5,811 bases of DNA from an uncultured Collinsella sp. (GCA_934654765.1 CAKUGX010000115.1:1-5811); one strand, 5' to 3'. Positions 1 through 5,477 are shown, counted from the stretch's first letter. Numbers and translations are program-made. Notes: generated by a model not told the origin, from the letters alone.

Positions 1-949
1 AGGTGATGCCACGCGCGGCCTCGGGGTTCGAGATGTCGCGACGCACGCGACCGACCCAGATCAGGTCCTGGTCGGACGTATCCATCGGCATGGGGAAGCG
101 ATCGTGCGCATCCTCGGCAGCCATATCGTCGACCAGCTTGACGCCCGGGGCCGCCGCCAGCGCAGCACGGGCCTCCTCAACCGTAATGTCGCGCTCAAAC
201 TCGAGCGTAATGCTCTCGGAATGCGAACGCAGCACCGGCACGCGCACGCAGGTGCAGTTCACGCGCAGCTCGGGCAGGTGCATAATCTTGCGGCCCTCGT
301 TTTGCAGCTTCATTTCCTCGGAAGTAAAGCCTTCCTCCTTGACGCCGCCGATCTGCGGAATCAGGTTGCTCGCCAGCTGGGCGGCAAACGCGCGCGGCTC
401 GGGAATCTCCTCGCCGCGGCCCAGGGCGGCCAGCTGAGCCTCGAGCTCGGCCATACCGGGGGCACCGGCACCCGAAGCTGCCTGATACGTGGACACGATC
501 ATGCGCTTCACGCCGGCGAGCTGATGCAGCGGCCACGTGGGAACCAGGCCGATGATGGTCGCGCAGTTGGGGTTGGCGATAAGGCCATGATGCCACTTGA
601 TGTCGTCGGCGTTGATCTCGGGCACGACCAGCGGCACCTCGGGGTCCATGCGGAAAGCATGGCTGTTGTCGACCACGACGGCGCCGCGCTTGACGGCTTC
701 GGGCAGTAGCTCCTTGGCGATATCGTCGCCGGCAGCGCCGAGTACGATGTCGCAGCCCTCAAAGGCCTCGGGGCAAGCTTCCTCGATCACGATCTCCTCG
801 CCGCGGAACTCGACGGTCTTGCCCGCAGAGCGCGCGCTCGCCAGCAGCTTGAGCTTGCCGACCGGAAACTCCTGCTCGTTGAGACACTCGAGCATCTGGG
901 TGCCCACGGCTCCCGTCGCGCCCAAAATAGCAACCGTATACTGTTTCAT
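1..949 (-). CDS. asd: Aspartate-semialdehyde dehydrogenase, C-terminus cut by left edge
   Basis: The product reduces L-aspartyl-4-phosphate to aspartate semialdehyde with NADPH in the cytosol, the branch point to lysine and to threonine/methionine. Reading left from the ATG at 949-947 gives 316 complete codons with no stop, so the gene leaves the window; comparison with the family (about 335-370 residues) suggests only some 20-40 residues are missing. Visible signatures are the N-terminal dinucleotide-binding loop GATGAVG (residues 10-16), the catalytic-cysteine motif ANPNC with Cys129, TYQAASGAG with the substrate-contacting Gln156, and the Arg236/His243 pair in VRVPVLRSHSE, which matches the active-site Arg and acid-base His of known enzymes. 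The last visible residues, RRDISNPEAARGIT, fit the NADP-binding tail. A purine-rich AAGGGGG lies 4 nt before the ATG. The gene lies 175 bp downstream of lysC on the same strand, in the common kinase-then-dehydrogenase order. Nothing suggests decay; the truncation is only the window edge. Confidence -1.
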   Translation of the reverse strand, partial: MKQYTVAILGATGAVGTQMLECLNEQEFPVGKLKLLASARSAGKTVEFRGEEIVIEEACPEAFEGCDIVLGAAGDDIAKELLPEAVKRGAVVVDNSHAFRMDPEVPLVVPEINADDIKWHHGLIANPNCATIIGLVPTWPLHQLAGVKRMIVSTYQAASGAGAPGMAELEAQLAALGRGEEIPEPRAFAAQLASNLIPQIGGVKEEGFTSEEMKLQNEGRKIMHLPELRVNCTCVRVPVLRSHSESITLEFERDITVEEARAALAAAPGVKLVDDMAAEDAHDRFPMPMDTSDQDLIWVGRVRRDISNPEAARGIT

Positions 950-953
950 GCTT

Positions 954-960
954 CCCCCTT
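954..960 (-). promoter_or_regulatory. Ribosome binding site of asd
   Basis: On the minus strand AAGGGGG ends 4 nt before the asd ATG (949-947), within the purine run AAAGGGGGAAG. It supports this start, which also places the dinucleotide-binding loop at the usual distance from the N-terminus. Confidence 0.7.
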
Positions 961-1024
961 TAAAGGTTGTGGCTATCGCCCGCACGCCAAGCAGGCCGGA
1001 TATTCTTGCCCAGTTTATACAAGA

Positions 1025-1051
1025 ACGGGGCGGACACAAAACCCGCCCCGT
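1025..1051 (-). terminator. GC-rich hairpin, likely lysC terminator
   Basis: ACGGGGCGG (1025-1033) and CCGCCCCGT (1043-1051) form a perfect 9-bp stem with a 9-nt loop. Read on the minus strand it lies about 75 nt downstream of the lysC stop and is followed by TTCTTGTAT, a partly U-rich tail. The position and strong GC stem fit an intrinsic terminator between lysC and asd. The tail is imperfect, so some readthrough into asd is plausible. A second G-rich segment at 1073-1079 could compete for the same arm. Confidence 0.6.
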
Positions 1052-1073
1052 CGAAACGAAACCGAAACGAAAC
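1052..1073. repeat. Tandem 11-bp repeat, two copies
   Basis: CGAAACGAAAC occurs twice head to tail (1052-1062 and 1063-1073) with no mismatch and no gap. Each copy is itself built from CGAAA-like units. The pair is flanked on both sides by GCCCCG (1045-1050 and 1074-1079). It lies between the lysC terminator-like hairpin and the AT-rich palindrome. No function can be read from it; it may be a slippage product or a spacer. Confidence 0.7.
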
Positions 1074-1082
1074 GCCCCGCTG

Positions 1083-1112
1083 TAGATTTTTGAGACATGA
1101 CTCAAAAATCTA
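1083..1112. repeat. AT-rich 12-bp perfect inverted repeat beside the lysC stop
   Basis: TAGATTTTTGAG (1083-1094) and CTCAAAAATCTA (1101-1112) are perfect reverse complements around the 6-nt loop ACATGA. The element starts 12 nt beyond the lysC stop codon. The right arm overlaps a second perfect palindrome, ATCTAGCTAGAT (1108-1119), so the ATCTA segment can pair in two mutually exclusive ways. The stem holds a run of five A/T pairs and is not followed by a further U-tract, so it is not a textbook terminator. It could be a 3'-end RNA hairpin, a protein-binding site or a copy of a dispersed repeat; the sequence alone does not decide. Confidence 0.75.
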
Positions 1113-1124
1113 GCTAGATAGCAG

Positions 1125-2513
1125 CTACTTGTGGAGCGCAGCCAGGGCAGGGTCGGCCGACGCGGGAGCCTCCAGATCGGAGACCTTCACAATGCCGTTT
1201 TCGTCGGAGAAGGCACGGTAAATGGTCTGAATCGCCAGGTCAAAGTCCTTCTCCTCGACACCGATAATGATATTAATCTCGTCGCAGCTCTGCGAAATCA
1301 TACGCACGCTCACGCCCGCCTGGCCAAGCATGCCAAACAGGTGGCCCGAGATACCGGCACGGCCGCGCAGGTTACGGCCGACGGTAGCGATGAGCGCCAA
1401 GCCCTCGACAACCTCGATCTCGAGCGGCTCGACCTCCTGTTGAATGTCGCCCACAAGCGAGTACAGCGAGTCGTGCACATCCTGCTCCTGCACCACGGCG
1501 CCAAAGCGGTCGACACCGGTGGGCATGTGCTCGACGGAGACGTCATAGCGCTCGAAGACCGAAAGCGCACGGCGCATAAAGCCGACGCGGGGCTTGGTGC
1601 GGTCGCGGGCAACGTTGATGGCGACAAAGCCGCGCTTGCCGGTCACGCCGGTAATGATGGGCTCTGCCTCGCCCTCGTCGGCCGTCTCGCTAATGATGGT
1701 GCCGGGGTCCTGCGGCGCGTTGGTGTTCTTGATGACCAGCGGAATACCAGCCTCGCGCACGGGGAACACAGCCTCCTCGTGCAGGACGCTCGCGCCCATG
1801 TACGAAAGCTCGCGCAGCTCCTCGTAGGTAACGCGGGCGATGGGCTGAGCCTCGGGCACAATGCGAGGATCGGCAGAATAGAAGCCCGAAACGTCGGTCC
1901 AGTTCTCGTACAGGTCGGCGCCCAGGCACTTGGCCAGGATCGAGCCGGAAATATCGCCGCCGCCGCGGTCGAGCAGCTTGATTTGGCCCTCACGCGTCGC
2001 GCCGTAGAAACCGGGCATGACAAAGCCACCCTGCTGACCGTACTCCTGCACCAGCTCGGAGGTGCGGTTCATGCTGAGCGTACCGTCGTGATGGAACGCA
2101 ACGACCGTCGCGGCATCCAGGAACGGCAGGCCTAGGTACTCGGCCATCAGACGAGCGGTAAAGTACTCGCCACGGCTTACGAGCTCCTCGGTGGAGTAGC
2201 CACCGGAGCGAGCACGCTCGGCAAAGGCCGCGAACTCCTCGCGGATGGGATAGGTGAGCTCCAGCTCGTCAGCGATATCAAAATAGCGCTGGCCAATGTC
2301 CTCGAGCAGCTCCTCGCACGACACGTGGTACTTAACGTGTGCGTTAACCAAGTAGAGCAGGTCGGTCACCTTGGTATCGCCCTTAAAGCGGCGACCGCAG
2401 GCAGAAACCACCACAAAACGGCGGGCCGGGTCGGCATCGACAATGGCCTTGATCTTCTTAAAGTGTTCGGCGTCGGCGACCGACGAGCCGCCAAACTTGG
2501 CAATCTTAATCAT
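1125..2513 (-). CDS. lysC: Aspartate kinase with tandem ACT domains, 462 aa
   Basis: The product phosphorylates L-aspartate with ATP to 4-phospho-aspartate, the committed step to lysine, threonine and methionine. The kinase domain (about residues 1-295) opens with KFGGSS (6-11), has SRGE at 113-116, the nucleotide-binding RGGGDISGS (183-191), WTDVSGFYSADPR (205-217) and MGASVLH (239-245). Two ACT regulatory domains follow at about 295-365 and 373-438; the second carries VRMISQS and the EIN motif typical of effector-binding aspartokinases, so feedback inhibition by lysine and/or threonine is expected from the family. The 462-residue length with an insertion in the kinase domain resembles long monofunctional kinases such as Bacillus YclM more than the roughly 400-420-residue alpha/beta enzymes of corynebacteria. 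The ATG at 2513-2511 is the only sensible start, since an in-frame stop lies a few codons upstream; its best Shine-Dalgarno is unusually far away. It diverges from thrC and precedes asd. Confidence 0.97.
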   Translation of the reverse strand: MIKIAKFGGSSVADAEHFKKIKAIVDADPARRFVVVSACGRRFKGDTKVTDLLYLVNAHVKYHVSCEELLEDIGQRYFDIADELELTYPIREEFAAFAERARSGGYSTEELVSRGEYFTARLMAEYLGLPFLDAATVVAFHHDGTLSMNRTSELVQEYGQQGGFVMPGFYGATREGQIKLLDRGGGDISGSILAKCLGADLYENWTDVSGFYSADPRIVPEAQPIARVTYEELRELSYMGASVLHEEAVFPVREAGIPLVIKNTNAPQDPGTIISETADEGEAEPIITGVTGKRGFVAINVARDRTKPRVGFMRRALSVFERYDVSVEHMPTGVDRFGAVVQEQDVHDSLYSLVGDIQQEVEPLEIEVVEGLALIATVGRNLRGRAGISGHLFGMLGQAGVSVRMISQSCDEINIIIGVEEKDFDLAIQTIYRAFSDENGIVKVSDLEAPASADPALAALHK

Positions 2514-2526
2514 GGGCTTGAGGTTA

Positions 2527-2533
2527 CCTTTCT
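2527..2533 (-). promoter_or_regulatory. Distant Shine-Dalgarno candidate of lysC
   Basis: On the minus strand AGAAAGG ends 13 nt before the lysC ATG, longer than the usual 5-10 nt. No better purine run lies nearer, and no alternative in-frame start exists upstream because an in-frame TAG follows a few codons back. The spacer contains the short palindrome AGGTTACCT (2521-2529, plus strand). Initiation may be weak or helped by local structure. Confidence 0.45.
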
Positions 2534-2565
2534 AAAAGCCTCTGCAAACCTATTTTGCGCGCTCT

Positions 2566-2579
2566 GATACCATGGTTTC
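2566..2579. promoter_or_regulatory. Imperfect palindrome in the lysC/thrC divergent region, operator candidate
   Basis: GATACCATGGTTTC is a 14-bp near-palindrome with a perfect ACCATGGT core and one mismatched pair in the arms. Its centre lies about 60 bp from the lysC start and 45 bp from the thrC start, in a spacer of only 103 bp that must hold both promoters. A dyad here could bind a regulator acting on both genes. I could not assign convincing -35/-10 boxes on either strand. Part of the palindrome is also the upstream in-frame ATG of thrC, which I do not consider its real start. Confidence 0.3.
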
Positions 2580-2601
2580 ACCGATTGGGACCAAGGCATC
2601 C

Positions 2602-2607
2602 GAGGAG
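2602..2607 (+). promoter_or_regulatory. Ribosome binding site that fixes the thrC start
   Basis: GAGGAG ends 9 nt before the ATG at 2617. The other in-frame ATG, at 2572, has no purine-rich site before it. Starting at 2617 gives an N-terminus MGTYHSTRG, which matches the family's usual opening (a few residues, then Y-x-STRG). Confidence 0.85.
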
Positions 2608-2616
2608 CAGTGTTAT

Positions 2617-4134
2617 ATGGGAACTTATCATAGTACACGAGGACGCACTTTATCGTGCTCAAGTAAGGTGGCAATCCGCACCGGCATCGCTCCCGACGGG
2701 GGTTTGTTTGTCTCGGACGAGCTCGGCACCCAGCAACTCGATATCAGCTCGCTTGCAGATAAATCGTACTTTGAAATCGCTCAAGATGTGTTGGGAATGT
2801 TACTGAATGATTACACGGCCGAAGAAATTTCGGCGTGTGTCGACGAGGCATACCGCGGCACGTTCGCAAGCGAAGAGGTTACGCCGCTCGTCAAACTCGA
2901 CGCCGCACCGGGCGCCGACGCCCCGCAAACCTATGTGATGGAGCTCTTTGGCGGCCCCACGAGCGCCTTTAAGGACGTCGCCCTGCAGATGCTCCCCCGC
3001 CTGATGGCCCGCACCTCTGCCAAGGACGGCGGCGCCGAGCGCATCATGATCGTCACCGCCACGTCGGGCGACACGGGCAAGGCAGCACTTGCCGGCTTTG
3101 CCGACGCTCCGGGCACGGGCATCACTGTCTTTTATCCCGAGGGCAAGGTCAGCCGCGTCCAGAACCTGCAGATGTCCACGCAGGAGGGCGACAACGTCGC
3201 CGTCTGCGGCATCCGCGGCAACTTTGACGACGCCCAGAGCGCCGTCAAGCGCATCTTTGCCGATAAGGAGCTTGCCGAGCGCCTGGAGGCCGCTGGCACA
3301 GTGCTTTCGAGCGCCAACTCCATCAATGTCGGCCGTCTGGTACCGCAGGTCGTCTACTACTTTGCCGCCTATGCGCAACTGCTGCGCGCCGGCGCTATCG
3401 AGGCTGGCGACGCCGTAGAGTTCTGTGTGCCCACCGGCAACTTTGGCGATATCTTGGCCGGCTACTACGCCAAGTGCATGGGTCTGCCCGTCGCCAAGCT
3501 CGTCGTGGCGAGCGACAAGAACAACGTGCTTGCCGACTTCCTGACCACCGGCGTTTACGACCGTAACCGCCCGTTCTTCACGACCATCTCGCCGTCGATG
3601 GACATCCTTATTAGCTCCAACCTGGAGCGCATGCTCTACTTCTTGTCCGACGGCGACTGCGAGCTCGTTGCCGGCCTTATGGAGCAGCTTGCCCAGACTG
3701 GTCGCTACGAGGTGCCCGCCGAGCTGCTGGCCAAAATCCAGAACGTGTTTGGCTGCGGCTGGGCCAGCGAGGACGAGGTCCGCGCTGCCATCAAGAGCTG
3801 CTGGGATGCGAACGGCTACGTGATCGACCCGCACACCGCTTGCGGCTATCACGTCTTTGAGCAGGTCGCCCCCGCCGAGGGCGCCAAGGCCCGCGTGCTG
3901 CTTTCGACCGCCAGCCCCTACAAATTCCCGCGCGCCTGCTGCGACGCCCTGGGGCTCAACGTTCCCGAGGACGACTTTGAGGCCATGCGCGTGCTCGAGC
4001 AGGCAACCAACACGGTCGCCCCGACCCAGCTCGCCGAACTCGAATCCAAACCCGTCCGCTTCGAAGACGTCTGCGACGTCGATGAGATGGCCAGCTACGT
4101 CGAGTCCGTAGCAAAAAAGATGGCTACCAACTAA
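2617..4134 (+). CDS. thrC: Threonine synthase, PLP-dependent, 505 aa
   Basis: The product converts O-phospho-L-homoserine to L-threonine and phosphate, the last step of threonine synthesis, using pyridoxal phosphate. It opens with YHSTRG and GIAPDGGLF (23-31), typical of the large (E. coli/yeast-type) threonine synthases. The PLP lysine is Lys119 in GPTSAFKD. The phosphate-binding loop is TSGDTGKAA (149-157). Further family blocks are SANSINVGRLVPQ (232-244), VPTGNFGDILAGYYAK (271-286), SPSMDILISSNLER (325-338), DPHTACG (404-410) and STASPYKFP (430-438). The length is near that of the yeast and corynebacterial enzymes and well above the roughly 350-residue Bacillus/Streptomyces class. An upstream in-frame ATG at 2572 would add 15 residues, but it has no ribosome binding site, while the ATG at 2617 does. 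It diverges from lysC and is followed 13 nt later by a GC-rich hairpin, so cotranscription with thrB, 203 nt on, is uncertain. Confidence 0.97.
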   Translation: MGTYHSTRGRTLSCSSKVAIRTGIAPDGGLFVSDELGTQQLDISSLADKSYFEIAQDVLGMLLNDYTAEEISACVDEAYRGTFASEEVTPLVKLDAAPGADAPQTYVMELFGGPTSAFKDVALQMLPRLMARTSAKDGGAERIMIVTATSGDTGKAALAGFADAPGTGITVFYPEGKVSRVQNLQMSTQEGDNVAVCGIRGNFDDAQSAVKRIFADKELAERLEAAGTVLSSANSINVGRLVPQVVYYFAAYAQLLRAGAIEAGDAVEFCVPTGNFGDILAGYYAKCMGLPVAKLVVASDKNNVLADFLTTGVYDRNRPFFTTISPSMDILISSNLERMLYFLSDGDCELVAGLMEQLAQTGRYEVPAELLAKIQNVFGCGWASEDEVRAAIKSCWDANGYVIDPHTACGYHVFEQVAPAEGAKARVLLSTASPYKFPRACCDALGLNVPEDDFEAMRVLEQATNTVAPTQLAELESKPVRFEDVCDVDEMASYVESVAKKMATN

Positions 4135-4146
4135 ACCCCTCATTAA

Positions 4147-4175
4147 GCGCCGGCGAAAGCCGGCGCACCTTCTCT
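4147..4175 (+). terminator. GNRA-loop hairpin, likely thrC terminator
   Basis: GCGCCGGC (4147-4154) and GCCGGCGC (4159-4166) form a perfect 8-bp all-G/C stem closed by the stable GAAA tetraloop, 12 nt after the thrC stop. The following ACCTTCTCT is pyrimidine-rich but not a pure U-tract. It is probably an intrinsic terminator of moderate strength or a 3'-end stabilising hairpin that lets some transcription into thrB. Confidence 0.6.
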
Positions 4176-4212
4176 CATCAGATAACCACCGGGATGATGA
4201 CGAACGCGCACA

Positions 4213-4324
4213 GCGTGCCTGGCTGTTTAGTTCGTCGCGAGTTCCGCACGCAAAGGAAAGCACTTAATGTGCTTTCCGTCTTGCGCAGGACTGCCCGAGC
4301 AGCGAACTAAACAGCCAGGCACGC
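4213..4324. repeat. 112-nt nested palindrome abutting the thrB ribosome binding site
   Basis: The outer arms 4213-4234 and 4303-4324 are perfect 22-bp reverse complements. The left arm begins GCGTGCCTGG and ends TTTAGTTCG. Inside sits a second perfect stem, GGAAAGCAC (4255-4263) with GTGCTTTCC (4269-4277) around the loop TTAAT, extended by CGCAA/TTGCG (4249-4253/4281-4285) and TCC/GGA (4243-4245/4288-4290). A small CTGC/GCAG hairpin (4291-4302) completes a branched fold. The right arm ends one base before the thrB Shine-Dalgarno. There is no convincing reading frame inside. The form fits a non-autonomous inverted-repeat element (MITE-like) or a structured RNA leader. The flanking CA on each side is too short to prove a target duplication. 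The palindrome itself is certain; its nature is not. Confidence 0.8.
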
Positions 4325-4325
4325 C

Positions 4326-4331
4326 AGGAGG
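4326..4331 (+). promoter_or_regulatory. Strong ribosome binding site of thrB
   Basis: A full AGGAGG core lies 6 nt before the thrB ATG at 4338. It fixes the start and lies just outside the right arm of the upstream palindrome, so the hairpin would stack against the site without directly pairing it. Confidence 0.9.
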
Positions 4332-4337
4332 ACTCAC

Positions 4338-5219
4338 ATGATCAAGATCACCGTCCCAGCAACAAGCGCCAACTTGGGCATCGGCTACGATACCCTCGGC
4401 ATGGCCGTCAGCCTTTACTCGCACTTCACCTTCGAGCGCGCCGACAAGCTCACCATCACGGGCTGCCCCGAGGAATTCCAAAACGAGAACAACCTAGTCT
4501 ACGTGAGCTTTGTGGATGCGCTGGCCGCATGGGGCGAGCCGGCCTTCCCCGTCGCCATCGACATTCAGACTGACGTTCCCGTCGCTCGTGGCCTGGGTTC
4601 CAGCTCCACCTGCGTTGTCGCCGGCATTATGGCCGCCGCCGCGCTGACGGGCCACACCGTCGACCGCGCCGAGCTCGTCCGCATTGCCACCGAGGTCGAG
4701 GGCCATCCCGATAACGTCGCCCCCGCTATCCTGGGCGGCGCCGTCTGCTCCTTTACGCCGACCGATTCGCTCCCCCAGTGCCTGCGCTACGAGGTGAGCG
4801 ATCGCCTGCGTTTTATTACCGTGATTCCGCCCTACGAGGTACACACGAGTGAGGCGCGCAAGGTCGTGCCACAGGAGATTCCGCTTTCCACCGCCGTATG
4901 GCAGATGGGCCGCATCGCCGGCATGACGCGCGGTCTCGAGACCGGCGATCTGGACCTGATTGCCGCCGCCAATGACGACCGTATTCAGGAGCCCTATCGC
5001 CGTCGCCTGATTCCCGATTACAATGCCGTGCGCGACACCTGCCTTAACGGCGGCGCTAAGACCATCTGGATCAGCGGCTCGGGCTCGACCCTCATGGCCG
5101 TGACCGACGACACCATCGTGGCAAAGTTCCTGCAGGTCAAGCTGCGTGAGCAGTTCCCCAAGTGTGACACGCACATTCTGACGTGCGACACCGAGGGCGC
5201 TCAAATCGAGTACCTGTAG
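4338..5219 (+). CDS. thrB: Homoserine kinase, GHMP family, 293 aa
   Basis: The product phosphorylates L-homoserine with ATP to O-phospho-homoserine, the substrate of ThrC. All three GHMP-kinase motifs are visible: motif 1 VPATSANLGIGYDTLG at residues 6-21, the glycine-rich ATP-binding loop PVARGLGSSS at 81-90, and motif 3 ISGSGSTLMAV at 245-255 near the C-terminus. The block EGHPDNVAPAILGG (121-134) is characteristic of homoserine kinases and separates it from mevalonate or galactokinases. Length fits the family (about 290-320). The start is set by a perfect AGGAGG 6 nt upstream. The protein should be cytosolic; no signal peptide or membrane segment is seen. The gene is bracketed by long palindromes, one ending next to its ribosome binding site and one beginning 21 nt after its stop, with shorter outer arms that overlap the stop itself. 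Confidence 0.97.
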   Translation: MIKITVPATSANLGIGYDTLGMAVSLYSHFTFERADKLTITGCPEEFQNENNLVYVSFVDALAAWGEPAFPVAIDIQTDVPVARGLGSSSTCVVAGIMAAAALTGHTVDRAELVRIATEVEGHPDNVAPAILGGAVCSFTPTDSLPQCLRYEVSDRLRFITVIPPYEVHTSEARKVVPQEIPLSTAVWQMGRIAGMTRGLETGDLDLIAAANDDRIQEPYRRRLIPDYNAVRDTCLNGGAKTIWISGSGSTLMAVTDDTIVAKFLQVKLREQFPKCDTHILTCDTEGAQIEYL

Positions 5220-5399
5220 ACATCGCTGGTTAATCCCTTCGGGCCGCCCAAGGGTATCCCCTTAAAAACGTCCTCGCACTTGAGGCCCGCTTATCCTGCT
5301 CCTTCGGAGCTACGGATAAGCGGGCCTCGTGCTGCGGAATGTTTTTAAGGGGATACCCTTGGGCGGCCCTACAGCAACGTGGTCGACGATGTCTATAGG
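5213..5399. repeat. Outer arms extending the downstream palindrome over the thrB stop
   Basis: Positions 5213-5225 (CCTGTAGACATCG) and 5387-5399 (CGATGTCTATAGG) are 13-bp reverse complements with one mismatch, a G/T that would be a wobble in RNA. Their common centre (about 5306) coincides with that of the 129-nt palindrome inside them (about 5305), with unpaired gaps of 15 and 17 nt between. The left arm includes the thrB stop codon TAG at 5217-5219. The shared symmetry suggests one larger 187-nt palindromic unit, though chance cannot be excluded for the outer arms. Confidence 0.5.
5241..5369. repeat. 129-nt nested palindrome between thrB and engB
   Basis: The outer arms 5241-5269 and 5341-5369 are perfect 29-bp reverse complements; the left arm starts GGGCCGCCCAAGGG and ends TTAAAAAC. 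Inside, GAGGCCCGCTTATCC (5282-5296) pairs perfectly with GGATAAGCGGGCCTC (5314-5328), and GCTCC/GGAGC (5298-5302/5306-5310) caps the tip around TTC. Short stems TCC/GGA and GCAC/GTGC bridge the outer and inner parts, giving about 56 base pairs in one near-continuous hairpin. It lies between convergent genes, so both transcripts could run into it. Neither side ends in a U-tract next to the stem, so it is not a standard terminator. It could be a MITE-like repeat, a bidirectional transcription or RNA-decay block, or a small structured RNA. Confidence 0.85.
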
Positions 5400-5477
5400 A
5401 ACCCACGCTTTGAAGGGGCGCCGGGCTGATGGTTTGGCTTTTTATTGGTGGGGGCCCTTACTGGGATAGGACCCTTA
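5370..5477. other. Rest of the thrB-engB spacer, no gene seen
   Basis: I see no reading frame, RNA gene or convincing terminator here. An 8-bp direct repeat CCCTTACT occurs at 5455-5462 and 5472-5479, the second copy touching the engB stop codon. A minus-strand GGGTCC can pair with GGGCCC nearby (6 bp, one wobble) but has no U-tract after it. Confidence 0.5.

Noticed and set aside
1011..1031. asd promoter with a minus-strand TATAAA (1014-1019) or TTCTTG plus TATCCG
   Set aside because: The TATAAA has no acceptable -35 at a normal distance and the other pair matches consensus poorly; I could not support either.
1131..2135. Open frame on the plus strand opposite lysC (334 codons)
   Set aside because: It is the antisense shadow of the aspartokinase; the real gene carries all kinase and ACT motifs on the minus strand.
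2514..2616. Lysine riboswitch or threonine attenuator leader before lysC or thrC
   Set aside because: The spacer is too short for a lysine riboswitch, and no leader peptide rich in Thr/Ile codons followed by alternative hairpins is seen.
2800..4263. Long open frame on the minus strand opposite thrC (487 codons)
   Set aside because: It is antisense to a well-supported threonine synthase, has a low-complexity Ala/Gly/Val/Asp-rich product with no recognisable motif, and is typical of shadow frames in GC-rich genes.
4235..4302. tRNA or known small RNA inside the 112-nt palindrome
   Set aside because: No cloverleaf, T-loop or CCA end can be formed; the folding is a simple branched hairpin that I do not recognise as a named RNA.
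4211..4326. Two-base CA target-site duplication around the 112-nt palindrome
   Set aside because: A 2-bp match is expected by chance about once in 16 cases and cannot show transposition.
4494..5204. Open frame on the minus strand opposite thrB (236 codons)
   Set aside because: It is the antisense shadow of homoserine kinase with no family motif and no sensible ribosome site.
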